From positions 310,001-374,000 of the forward strand of contig NW_026060238.1 in NCBI RefSeq assembly GCF_024166365.1: a stretch of 64,000 nt of DNA, written 5' to 3'. The stretch comes from Elephas maximus indicus (lineage: Eukaryota > Chordata > Mammalia > Proboscidea > Elephantidae). Below, in pieces: positions 49,101 through 61,458 of the stretch (its first letter is position 1; each line of letters begins with the position of its first letter). Under the pieces are notes generated by a model. The model saw only the letters and a program-made list of their open reading frames with translations. It was not told the DNA's origin and made no database searches. Made by a program: the position numbers and the translations under genes.

Positions 49101-49800
49101 AGTGATGATTATTATTGATGCTGCTGTTTTTACTGCTTTTTTGATTATTATTTTACATAAACTAAGATTCAAGGATGGAAGCATTGCCTGCGCTGCTTTT
49201 CTCAAACACAGGCACAAATCCTTTTAACAGCTTTCTACACCCCTGTGTTACATGTTTCTACTAAAAACTCAACAAACAAAAATAGAACAAACTCTCTGCA
49301 CTGAGAATTACTTAAATAAACTCTATGAATATAGTCACTCTCTCTGCTCAGGTTCAACGACTCTCCCAAAGACACGATCACTGTTGAGGGCTGACCTCCT
49401 TCCAGCCAGGGGCAGCCTTCCTACCTAATAGCCAACACAGGGCAAATGAATGTTTTTGTCACCACTTGAGAAGCACCGAGTCTATACACATGGGTGCTTG
49501 GGCCCAAATAGTGAACCAAGAGAGAATCATTAAGTCTCTTTTCCTCCAAATTTAAGCTCCTTAAATTCATACAAATAAGGAAACAAAAAAAGATCATCCA
49601 ATTTTTTGGATCAAGCTTAATGAGAAGTAATTTAAAGTAGATTTAAAGCAAACGTGTCATGAAGAAAACTAATCGAGTGAATCAATTTTTCCCATAGGCA
49701 CAATTAAGAAGTCATTGACATCTTTTTTCCCTTAAAATCCAGGTCAATTTGAAGTTTGGTGTTGAAGAAATGTGAAGCTCAAAAGGGTAATAAGTAAACA
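46199..49800. other. Gene-free AT-rich interval
   Basis: About 3.6 kb in which I support no gene. It holds an A-run of about 23 at 46905-46927, a GTTT run near 47628-47647 and many short AT-rich palindromic stretches (for example 48570-48610). Very old repeats may be present but are not recognisable by eye. Confidence 0.5.
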
Positions 49801-49835
49801 AATAGAGAGAGAGAGATAAATAAATGAATGAACAC

Positions 49836-50007
49836 ATGGATGGATGGATGGATGGATGGATGGATGGATGGATGGATGGATGGATGGATGGATGGATGGA
49901 TGGATGGATGGATGGATGGATGGATGGATGGATGGATGGATGGATGGATGGAGGGATGGAGGGATGGAGGGATGGAGGGATGGAGGGATGGAGGGATGGA
50001 GGGATGG
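49836..50007 (+). repeat. (ATGG)n microsatellite passing into an 8-bp GATGGAGG array
   Basis: About 29 uninterrupted tetranucleotide copies (49836-49952) turn into about seven copies of an octanucleotide in which every second unit reads GGAG. Degenerate AATG/ATAG tetranucleotides flank both sides (49815-49835 and 50036-50130). The open frames in it (MDGW on +, HPSI on -) are artefacts of the repeat. Confidence 0.98.
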
Positions 50008-50130
50008 ACGGACAGGCATACAGAAAGACAGACATATGAATGAATGAATAGATGAATAAGTAGATAAAGAGATAGCTATATCAATAAATCAATAAATAGA
50101 TGGATAAATAGATAAACAGATAAATAATAA

Positions 50131-50976
50131 CAAGTTTGGTTTTCTGGAACTGTATTTTTGTGTGTTGATCTGATATCCTGCCATTCTGTTGAATTTGTAT
50201 ATTAAATAGAATAGTTTCTTTTTGTTTTTTATTTGTGTTGTATATGTGTGTGTGTGTGTGTATGTGAGAGAGAGAGAGAAAGAATATCTTAGGATATTCT
50301 ATGTATAAGATCTTGTCATCCTGAATAGGAAAAATTTTACTTCTTCTTTCCAAATTCAAATGCCTTAAAAAAAAATTTTAGCCTAACTTTTCTGTCTAGT
50401 ATTTCCAGAAAAATGTAGAATAAGAGTTATGAAATCAGGCATCCTTGTCTTGTTCCTGATGTTAGGGGAAAACCTGTAGTCTTTCACCAATGCGTGTGAT
50501 ATTAGCTGTGGGTATTTCATAAGTGTCCATAATCAGATACATGTAGTTTTCTTACATTTCTAGTTTGTTGAATGATTTTGTTATGAAAGGGTCTTGGATT
50601 TTGTCAAATGATGTTTCTGCATTCATTAACCAAATCACTTTTCCTTCATTTTCTTAATTAATTGATATTTATGCTTAACACCTCTTGCATTTGCGGGTTA
50701 AGTTCCACTGGGATGTGGTTTATAGTCTTTTCAATATGTTGCTATGTTTGGTTTGCTAGTATTTTGCTGCTGGATTTGGTTTGTCAGTACTCTGTTGAAG
50801 ATTTGCATTCATATTCATAAGGGATATTGTGGGTTTTTTTGGCTTTGGTATCAGGGTGATTTTGTCATCATAGAATCAGTTACAAAGTGTTCCCTACTAT
50901 TTTCTTTTGCAAGAGTTTGAGAAAGATTAATGTTAATTTGTATTCGGTACTTTGTTGTAATTTCTATCTCCTTAAA
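50131..50976 (-). mobile_element. L1 RT-region fragment, reverse strand
   Basis: Reverse-strand L1 ORF2. The order 'ccttgtcttgttcctgatgt', 'gtctttcaccaatgcgtgtg', 'ggattttgtcaaatgatg' and 'gtttgagaaagattaatg' is the L1 RT domain read backward. It contains an expanded TG/GA microsatellite and many breaks. Confidence 0.82.
50233..50278 (+). repeat. (TG)n(GA)n compound microsatellite
   Basis: A TG run followed by a GA run within reverse-strand L1 sequence. Confidence 0.93.
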
Positions 50977-51515
50977 TTGTTGTTGTTTTTGCTAGGTGCC
51001 CTCGAGTCATTTCCAACTCATAGCCACCCTATGCACAACAAAAGGAAACACTGCCCGATCCTGTGCCATCCTCACAATCATTGTTACGCTTGAGCCCATT
51101 GTTGCAGCCACCATGTCAGTCCATCTTGTTGAGGGCCTTCCTCTTTTTCACTGACCCTATTCTTTACCAAGGATGATGTCCTTCTCCAGAGACTGATCCT
51201 TCCAGACAACATCCCCAAAGTATATGAGATGAAGTCTCACCATCCTTGCTTCTAAGGAGCATTCTGGCTGTACTTCTCCCAAGGCAGATTTGTTCCTTAT
51301 TTTGGCACATCATGATATATTCAATATTCTTCACCAACAGATGCCAATTTTTCTTCAGTCTTCCTTATTCATCATCCAGCTTTCATTGCTTGGGTCAGGG
51401 GCACCTTAGTCTTCAAGGTGACATCCTTGCTTTTTAAAGGAGGTCTTTTGTAGCAGATTTGCCCACTGCTGCTTCCATGGAAGTTGATTGCTGAAACAAG
51501 TAAAATGAAATCCTT
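50977..51515 (-). mobile_element. RTE-clade LINE 3' end, reverse strand, inside L1 sequence
   Basis: A GTTGTTGTT tail is followed by 'cctgtgccatcctcacaatc', 'cttgagcccattgttgca', 'gatgatgtccttctccagag' and 'gcttctaaggagcattctgg', as in 8891-9325. It extends further into the ORF ('gcagatttgcccactgctgc'). It lies between two reverse-strand L1 blocks. Confidence 0.87.
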
Positions 51516-54190
51516 ATTGTTTTAGGTTTTATATTTAGGTATTTGATCCATTTTGAGTTAGTTTTTGTTTATGGTGTGAAGTATGGGTCCTGATTCATTT
51601 TTTCTACAGTTGGACATTCAGTTTTGCCAGTGCCATTTGGTAGAGACTGTCTTTTCCCAATTTAACAAAATTCGGCCCTTTGTCAAAAATCAGCGGCCCA
51701 TAGCTGGATGGATTTACATCTGTGTTCTAAATTCTGTTCCATCGGTCTATGTGTTTGTCATTGTACAAATACCAGTCTGTTTTGATTGCCATGCCTGTAT
51801 AGTAGGTTCTAAGATTCAGTAGTGCGAGGCCTTCTTTCTACCTTGTTCTTCTTTAGTAGCACTTAACTTATCCAAGGCCTCTTTCCTTTTCATATTGGGT
51901 TGGTGATTAGTGTTTCCATCTCATTAAAGAATGCTGTTGCAATTTGGATCGGTATTGCATTATATTTGTAGATCACTTCAGGTTCTTCAGGTAGTATTGA
52001 CATTTTTATGATGTTGAGTCTTCCTATCCATGAGCATTTTTTTTTCTTCCAATTATATAAGTCTCTTGGTTTCTTGCAGTAGCATTTTGTAGTTTTCTTT
52101 GTATAGGTCTTTTATATCCCTGGTTAGATTTATTCCCCAGTATTTTATCATTTGGGGGGCTATTATAAATGGCATTCTTTTTGCGATTTACTTTTTGAAG
52201 TTCTCTTTGTTGATGTAGAGGAATCCAACTGATTTTTTATATGTTGATATTGCACCCTGCTACTTTGCTGAATCCTTCTATTAGTTCCAGTAGTTTTTTT
52301 GTGGAATCCTTGGAGTTTTCTATGTATAGGTTCATTTCATCTGTGTATAGGGAAAATTTTGCTTCTTCCTTCGAATTTAGATGTCCTTTATTTCTTTCTC
52401 TTTCCATATTTCTTTAGTTAAGACTTTCAGTGCAATGACATTTTGGTTAGCAGCCGAGCACTTAACCAATGCACCACCAGGCCTCCTCTATGTCATTACC
52501 TTGAAATTTACCATTATCTTCCTAAGTTTAAAACAGTCTTTTATTTATTGATATCGCTTTGGCTTCCTCTCCATATGAAAGTTCTATAACTACACCATTT
52601 ATTCCCTCTTTTTTGTTTTGATGTCATCGTTTACATATTGGTGTCTTTGGTTTCCTGTTTTTAGCCTTTTAGCTTAGTTTTTTTTAAAAATTCTTTATTT
52701 GGGTTGGTATCTGGGTGGTCTGTCCTGCGTTCAAATATCAGATTATTGTTTAATGTATTTGGTTCTCTATTCGAAGGACTCTCTTTAATATTTCTTGTAA
52801 GTTTGGTCTGGTTTTTACAAATTCCCTTTATTTCTGCTTATCTGGAAATATTCTAATGTTGTCATCGTATTTGAGAGACAGTTTTACTGAATATAGAATT
52901 CCTGACTGGGTTTCTGTTTGTTTGTTTGTTTGTTTTTTACATTCGACCTTTTAGATAGGTCTTCCCACTGTCTTCTTGCCTTCGTGGTTTTAGCTACATA
53001 GTTGGAGATTAGTTTTATTGGTTTCCCTTTGTAGATAGGTGACTCTATTTTTCCTTAGCTGATCTCAGGATTCTTTGTTTGTCTTTGGTCCTTTTTTTTT
53101 GCACGTTTGTTTATAAGTCTTGGTGACTTTCTTTGGGCTCTACCCTGCATGGGGTTCATCGAGCTTCTTGGATGAGTATCTTCTTGTTTCTCATGATGAT
53201 AGATAGCGAAGTTTTCTGCCAGGATTACTTTGACAATTGTCTCTGTGTTTTGCATTGCACCCCCAACCCCCGCCAATTGGATCTCTTATCATATGCAAGT
53301 TTTTCCTCTTGATAGTGTCCCACATAATTATTAGGATTTCTTCATTTTTTTTTCTGATTTTTCCTCAAAAATTGGTATCAAGGGATTTTTCTTTAATTTC
53401 ACTAATCTATCTTTCATTGCTTCAATTCTGGTCCTATATCCTTCTTTTGAGTTGTCTGTTTCTGAAATTTTATTCTTAATCTTTTGGCTTTCTAGTTGAT
53501 GCTTTTGTATGGTTTCTAGTTGTTTCCTTTTTATATTGTTTTCCTGAATTCTTTATCGCCTTTATGAGTTGTAAACAACTTGACAACAATGTTTTTTTTG
53601 TTTGTTGCTTTCTTTCATTTTGTCAGTGCCTTCCTTGATTTTGTCTATATTTTCTTGGTTTTGCCTGTGTTTTCACAGGCTGTTTCTTACCCCCGGGCAG
53701 TTTTTTTGTTCTTTATTTCAGTCACTTGCTGACTCCATCCTGTCCTGCTTCTTTTTGTGGTTTGATATTGTCTGTTGTTTCCAAAGCATCAATAAATTAT
53801 TATATTTATTTACTGTGTGTTTGTTGAACCCTGAAATTTTGTTTTGTTTTGATATATCCAAGTAGGCTGGGCCTGTGTTTTGCTCTGGTCTCTAATTTTG
53901 CCATTTTGATGCTCTCACTACTTTCTCAGGGTTGGTGGAGGAATGACTGCATGTGTGAGTGTGGGTCTCTTGTGGGGCTGTTGAGGATATAGGTGGCGTT
54001 TCTGTTGAGGTGGTGTGTTTGTCCAACTGGACCTTGGCTGTGGGTGCAGTGGGTGATCTTCCTAGTTTTGGGGTTGGGTGCTGTGCGTGTGCTCTGCTGA
54101 TTGCAGGGTGGTTGGGTTTGGGGTATCTGGGTTGTTGATCCCCAGATGACTTGTCTGGAAACTCTCATCTACGGTTCCAGGTGAGCAGGG
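51516..54190 (-). mobile_element. L1, reverse strand: C-terminal ORF2 joined to a 5'-region-like part
   Basis: 51516-52402 is ORF2 from the C-terminal region back to the RT motif C area ('tttgatccattttgagttag', 'aatgctgttgcaatttggat', 'tgtagaggaatccaactgat'). From about 52490 the sequence changes to what resembles an old L1 5' region read backward ('aatatttcttgtaagtttgg', 'gagagacagttttactgaat', 'cttggtgactttctttggg'). Most of the RT, the endonuclease and ORF1 are missing between the two, so this is either a large deletion or two adjacent insertions. Confidence 0.72.
52442..52488 (-). mobile_element. AfroSINE head fragment
   Basis: A 47-bp reverse-strand SINE head ('ggttagcagccgagcactta', 'ccaccaggcctcc') at the junction between the two L1 parts. 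The rest of the SINE is absent. Confidence 0.78.
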
Positions 54191-54205
54191 TTATGTGGGG
54201 ATGTT

Positions 54206-57200
54206 TAGAATTAGAATATAGAATACAGAAGAATATACAATACACATTATAGAAGAATATACACAGTAGACTATACAACACAGAATATAGATTATACAAA
54301 AGCATATAATACAGAATTTAGAATATAGAAAGTAGAAGGTAGAATACACAATATAAAATGTAGAATAAAGACTATAGAATACAGATTATAAAATACAGAA
54401 AATTATGGAATGTAGAATGTAAAATATAGAAGAATACACTATATTCTATTTTCAAAGTTCTTTTATATTCTGTATTCTATCTTCAGTGTTCTGTTCCATA
54501 TTCTATATTTCAAATTCTCTATTTTCTATAAACTATATTCTTCTATATTCTATATTCCATACTCTGCATTCTATATTCGATGTTCTATACTCTATATTTT
54601 TCTACATACAATATTCTTCTATATTCTATATTTCATATTCCACATTGTATATTTTAAATTCTTCCATAGTCTATGCTCTATATTCTGTATTCTACATTCT
54701 AAATTCTATATTCTATGTTCTTCCATATTCTTTTATATTCTATATACTATATTTTTCTGTATTCTATATTCCATAGTCTACATTCTTCCTTCTATATTCT
54801 ACATTCTTCTATATTCTGTATTCTATATTCTTCTATGGTGTATATTTTGTTTTACATTCTATATTCTTATTCCATTATCTTCTATATTCTTTAACCTATA
54901 TTCTTCTATATTCTGTGTTCTTTATGCTTTATTTATATTCTATATTTTGTATTCTACATTCTATATTCTTCTATATTCTATATTCCATTCTGTGTTCTGT
55001 ATTCAATGTTCTTTTTCTATAGTCTATAATTTTCTGTATTCTATATTCTACATTCTATATTCTTCTATAGTCTGTATCATATATTGTTCTATATTGTATA
55101 TTCTGTATTTTGCATTCTACATTCTATATTCCATAATCTTCTATATTGTATAATGTATATTCTCTATATTATGTATTTTTTATTCTATATTTTATATTCT
55201 GTATTCTACATTCTATTTTCTAAATTCTATATTTTCTATATTCCATTGATTGTATTCTATATTCATTTTTTCTATAGTCTATATTTTTTAATAATTTTCT
55301 GTATTCTATATTCCATATTCTGTATACTCTATTCTACATTCTATATTCTCTGATATTCTATTTTCTATATTTAATTCTACATTCTATATTCCAGAATCTT
55401 CAATATTCTATAATCTATATTCTTCTGTATTCTATGTTCTTTATTCTATATTTTGTATTCTACTTTGTACATACTCTATTCTATATTTATCTCTATTTTA
55501 TATTTTTCTATATTCTCTATTCCATACCCTGTATTCTATATCACATATTCTATATTCTATGTTCTGTATTCAGTATTTTTATATAGTATATTCTTCTGTA
55601 TTCTATATTATATATTCCATATTCTACCTACTGCATTCTATATTCTATAGTCTTCTATGTTCTGTATTCTATACTCTTCTACGTTCTTATTCTACATTCT
55701 TCTCTTATAATCTGTATTCTTCTATCTGCTATATTCTATATCGTACATTCTAAATTGTATATTAAATATTCTACAGTCTACATTCTAAATTTTGTAATAT
55801 TCTTTATTCTTCTCTATACTGTATACCACATTCTATGTTCTCTATTCTATATTCCATTTTCTTCTATATTCTATATTCTACATTTTCTATTCTAAATTTT
55901 TCTGAATTCTATATTCTTCTATATTCTGTATTTTTAGTGTTTACTCTACCTTTTAATCTCTATATTCTATATTCTTCAGTAATCTAATATTCTCTTGTAT
56001 TGTCTATTCCATATTCTCTATTCTACTTTCTATATTCTTCTATAGTCTGTAATCTATATTCTTCTACTTTCTTTATTCTATATTCTTCAGTAGTGTATAT
56101 CTGATACCTTATGTTCCATATTTGTCCATATTCTATTTTCTTCTACATTCTATCTTCCATTTTCTGTAGTCTGTCATCTATATTCTGTATTCTTCTATAT
56201 TCTGCATTCTATATCCTATATCTTCCATATTCTAAATTTTTGCTCTATATTTTCCTATATTCCTTATTCTGTTTTTCAGTTTTCTATATTCTTCTATAAT
56301 TATACTCTACATTCTCTTATTGTCCATATTCCATATTCTCCTATACTTTATATTCTTTTTTCTTTTATATTCTGCATTGTATTTTCTATGTCCTATGTTC
56401 TTCTATATACTATATTTCTCTGTATTCTATGTTCTACGTTCTAAATTCTTCTATATTCTATATTCTGTGTTTTATATTCTACATTCTAAATTCTATATTC
56501 TCCTATGTTCTATATTCTTTTATATTCTCTTTCTATATTTTTACATATTTTAGGTTCTATATTCCATACTCTGTATTCTATATTCAAAGTTCTATGTTCT
56601 ATATTCTTTATTTTTATATATACTATATTTTTCTGTGTGGTATATTCTATGTTCCATATTCTATATTCTACATTTTGTATTCTTTTAAATTCTGTATTCT
56701 TTTATATTTTACATTCTACATTCCATAATTCTCTGTATTCTACAATCTGTATTCTATATTCTATAGTCTTTATTCTATATTTTATATTCTGTAGTCTACA
56801 TTCTATATTCTAAATTCTGTATTCTATGTTCTTCAGTAATCTATATTCTTTCTTGTGTAGTCTTCTACTGTGTACATTCTTCTATAATGTATATTCTGTA
56901 TTCTTCTGTATTCTATATCCTAATTCTTCTATATTCTGTATTCCATATTCTGTATTCTTCAATATTCTGTATTCTACATCCTACTATATTCTTTTTCTTG
57001 TATTTTCCATACCCTTTTATATTCTATATTCTTCTATATTCCGTATTCTATGTTCTCCTATATTCTATATTTTACATTGTACATTCTATATTCCATTATT
57101 TTCTATATTGTATGATTTATAATCTTCTATATTCTATACTTTCCTGTATTCTTCATTGTATACTTTGCATTGTGTAATCTGTATTCTACATTGTACATTT

Positions 57201-59805
57201 TATATTCTTCCGCATTCTATATTCTAAATTTATATTCTATTTTCTTCTATATCCTGTATTCTTTATGCTATATTCTTCTATAATGTATATTCTATATTCT
57301 TCTTTATTCTAAATCCTCTATACACTATATAGTTCTGTTTGCAAAGTTCTTTCATATTCTGTATTCTATCTTCAGTGTTCTATGTTCCATATTCTGTACT
57401 CTATATTTTAAATTCTCTATATTCTACAATCTATGTTCTTCTATATTCTATATTTTTGTATATTCTATATTCCATACTCTGTATTCTATATTTGATGTTC
57501 TATATTCTATGTTTTTCCACATACACTATTCTTCTATATTTCATATTCCATATACTATATTCTACATTCCGCATTGTATATTTCAAATTCTTCCATATTC
57601 TATGCTCGGTATTCTATATTCTACATTCTATATTCTTCCATATACTTCTAGTCTATATTTTTCTATATAATATATTTTTCTGTATTCTCTAGTCCATACT
57701 CTATTCTTCCTTCTACATTCTATATTCTACTATATTCTGTATTCTATATTCTTCTATATTGTATATTCTGTATTTTAAATTCTATATTCTATATTCCATT
57801 ATCTTCTATATTCTATAATCTATATTCGTCTATATTCTGTGTTTTTTACACTTTTATTTTATATTCTATATTTTTATTCTACATTCTATATTGTATATTT
57901 TTCTATACTCTATATTTTCTATATCACATATTACATACTCTGTGTTCTATATTCAGTGTTCTTTTTCTATATTCTATATTTTTCTGTACAATTTTCTGTA
58001 TTCTATATCCTTCATTCTTTACTGTATATTCTTCTATAGTCTGTATCATATATTTTTCTATATTGTAAATTCTGTATTTTACATTCTACATTCTATATTC
58101 CATAATCTTCTATATTGTATAATGTATATTCTCTAGATTATGTATTTTTGTTCTATATGTTATATTCTACATTCTGTATTCTAAATTCTATATTTTTCTA
58201 TATTCCATTGTCTGTATTCTATATTCAATGTTGTTTTCTATAGTCTATATTTTTTATAATTTTCTGTATTCTATATTCCATATTGCATATTCTGTAAACT
58301 ATATTCTACATTCTATATTTTCTTATATTCCTTCTATATTCTATATTTAATTCTATATTCTATATTTGAGAATATTCTATATTCTATAATCTATATTCTT
58401 CTGTAGTCTATTTTCTTTATTCTACTTTGTACATACTTTATTCTACATTCTATATTTAAGTCTATTCTATATTCTTCTATATTCTCTATTTCATACTCTG
58501 TATTCTATATTCCATTTTCGATGTTCTATATTCTATATTTTTTATATCCTATATTCGTCTGTATTCTACATTCTATATTCCATATGCTATATTCTACATT
58601 ATACAGTTTATATTCTTCTATGTTCTGTATTCTATACTCTTCTACATTCTTATTCTACATTCTATATTCTTCTATTGTAATCTATATTCTTCTACCTGCT
58701 ATATTCCATATTGTACGTTCTAAATTCTATATTCAATATTCTAGTCTACATTCTATATTCTAAATTTTTCAATATTCTTTATTCTTCTCTATTCTCTATC
58801 CCATATTCTATGTTCTCCATTCTACATTCCATTTTCTTCTATATTCTACATTTTATATTCTAAATTTTTTCTGAATTCTATATTCTGTATTTTTGTGTAT
58901 ATTCTACCTTCTAATCTCCATATTGTATATTCTTCTGTAATCTATTCTCTTATATTCTCTATTCTACATTCTATATTCTTCTATATTTTGTCATCTGTAT
59001 TTTTCTACTTTATTCTCTATTCTTAAATACTGTATATCCTATACCCTATATTCCGTTTGTCAATATTCTATTTTCTTCTACATTCTATCTTCTATATTCT
59101 GTAGTCTGTCATCTATATTCTTTATTCTTCTATATTCTGCATTCTATATCCTATATCTTCTAAATTTATGCTCTATGTTTTCCTATATTCTGTATTCTAT
59201 ATTTTTCAATATTCTACATTCTTCTATAATTATATTCTACATTCTCCTATTTTCCATATTCCTTATTCTTCTATCCTCTGTATTTTCTATATTCTTTTTT
59301 CTTTTATATTCTGTATTGTATCTTCTATGTTCTTCTATATACTAAAATATATATATATTATATTCCTCTATATTCTATAGCCCATATTCTATATTCTACT
59401 TTCTAAATTCTTCTATATTCTATACTCTACATTCTAAATTCTATATTCTTTTTTATTCTATTTCTATATTCTCCCATAATCTGGGTTCTATATTCCATTC
59501 TCTGTATTTTATATTGTATACTTAAAGTTCTATGTTCTATATTCTTTATCTTTCTATATACTGTTTTTCTGTATGGTATATCCCATGTTCCATATTCTAT
59601 ATTCTACATTCTGTATTCTTCTATAGTATGCATTCTATATTCTTCTATATTTTACATTCTACATTTCATTATTTTCTATATTCTATAATCCGTAATCAAT
59701 ACTCTTCATTTTATATTTTATATTCTGTATTCTACATTCTATTTTCTATATTCCAAATTCTGTATTCTATGTTCTTCTATAATCTATATTCTGTATCGTA
59801 TAGTC
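54206..59805 (+). repeat. AT-rich heptanucleotide-type satellite with higher-order repeats
   Basis: Tandem variants of a roughly 7-bp unit (TATATTC/TACATTC/TGTATTC), often spaced by an extra TCT. 54206-54437 is on the opposite strand (GAATATA type); from 54437 it reads TATATTC on the plus strand. Longer landmarks recur: 'caaagttcttt' at 54453 and 57342, followed each time by 'attctatcttcagtgttct', giving a higher-order unit of about 2.89 kb. A second shared block ('cataatcttctatattgtat') occurs at about 55130 and 58102. The high level of divergence between copies suggests an old array. Stop-free frames here encode YSIFYIL-like heptapeptides and are not genes. Confidence 0.95.
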
Positions 59806-61458
59806 CTATAGGGTAGCCCGTACGAATGAACAGGCCCGAATAGCGGAGCCCTGTAGGTAAGGCGAAGCCCGAAAGGAGAGTCCCGCAGGCAAGAGTAAGC
59901 CTGAATGGAGAGTCCCACAGGCAAGAATAGTCTCGAAAGGAGAGCCCCGCAGGCATGAACAGGCCAGAACAGAGAGTCCCGCAGGGAAGAATAGTCCCGA
60001 ATGGAGAGTTCTGCAGGCAAGAATAGGCCCAAACTGAGAGTCCCACAGGCAAGAATATCCCCTAATAGAGGAGCCCCACAGGCAAGAACAGGCCCAAATA
60101 GCGGAGCCCTGCACACAGGAAAAGGCCTGAATAACGGAGCTCCACAGGCACTAAGAGGCCTGAATAGAGGAGCCCTGGAGACAAGAGGAAGCCTGAAAGG
60201 AGAGTCCTGCAGGCAGGAAAAGTCCCGAACTGGGACTCACACATGCAAGAATAGGCCTGAACAGAGTCACGCAGGCAAGAATAGGCCCGAATTGGAGCCC
60301 GGCAGGCAAGAAAAGGCCCTTACACAGTCCCGCGGGCAAGAATAGGCCCGAATAGAGGAGCCCTGCAGGCAAGAATAGGCTCAAATAGAGAAGCCTGGAG
60401 ACGAGAATAGGCCCGAACGGAGAGTCCTGAAGGCGAGAACAGATCCGAAAGGAGAGTCCAGAAGCCAAGAAAAGGCCTGAACGGAGAGTCCCGAGGGCAA
60501 CAATAGGCCCATACGGAGAGTCCCACAGACAAGAATAAGCCCGAACGGAGATTCCCACAGGCCAGAATACAGGAGCTCTGTAGGCAAGAATAGGCCATGA
60601 ACAGGGTCTCGCAAGCAAAAATAGACCTGAACAGAGAGTCCAGCAGGACAGAATAGGCCCAAATGGAGAGTGCCGCAGGCAAGAATAGGCCAGAACGGAG
60701 ATTCCTGTAGCTAAGAATAGGCCCGAACAGAGTCCGGAAGGCAAGAATAGGCCCGAATAGAGGATTCCCTCACACAAGAACAGGCCCGAATAGCTGAACC
60801 CGCCACACAAGAACACACACGAATATTGGAGCTCCACAGGCACGAGCAGGCCCGAATAGCGAAGCCCCGCACTGACGAACAGGCCCAATAGCGGAGCCCC
60901 ACACGCACGGACAGGCCCGAATAATGGAGGCCCACAGGCTCAAACAGGCCTGAATAATGGAGCTCTGTAGGCACGAACAGGCCCGAATAGAAGAGCCCCG
61001 CAGGCAAGGAGAGGAACAAAAGGATGCTCCCGCAGGCAAGATTAGGCCCGAACAGAGGTTCCGCAGGCAAGAATACGCCCAAACGGAGAGTCTCGCAGGC
61101 AAAAATAGGCCCGAACGGAGAGTCCTGCAGGCAAGAATAGACCTGAACAAATGATCCCACAGGCAAGAATAGGACCAAACAGAGTGTCCCACAGGCACGA
61201 ATGGGCCCTAACGGAAGGTCCCGCAGGTGAGAATAGGCCCGAACGGAGAGTCCCGCAGGCCAGGATAGGCCCGAACGGAGATTCCCGAATGCAAGAATAG
61301 GCCTGAATAGTTGAGCCCCGCAAGCAAGAATAGGCCCTAACAGAGAGGCCTGCAGGTGAGAACAGTCCCGAACGGAGAGTTCCACAGGCAAGAATAGGCC
61401 AGAACAGAGGAGCCCTGTAGGCAAGAATAGACCCGAATGGAGAGTCCTGCAGGAAAGA
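59806..61458 (+). repeat. GC/CpG-rich minisatellite, ~32-bp period, about 52 copies
   Basis: The tandem unit is built from 'gaataggcccgaacggag' and 'agtcccgcaggcaa' (32 bp). A second variant has 'gaatagcggagccc' in place of 'gaacggagagtccc'. Each unit holds up to three or four CpG positions, and most unit-to-unit differences are CG to TG or CA. It interrupts the AT satellite abruptly at 'gtatagtc' (59805) on the left and at 'caggaaag' (61458) on the right. Because 32 is not a multiple of 3, frames on the minus strand stay open for up to 270 codons, giving repeated SGLFLPAGLSVRAYSCL-like peptides. I do not treat these as genes. Confidence 0.96.

Noticed and set aside
49712-50047. Frames encoding MDGW or HPSI repeats
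   Set aside because: They are translations of the ATGG microsatellite.
59806-61458. CRISPR-like appearance (repeats of about 32 bp)
   Set aside because: The units are directly contiguous with no unique spacers, and the context is mammalian nuclear DNA.
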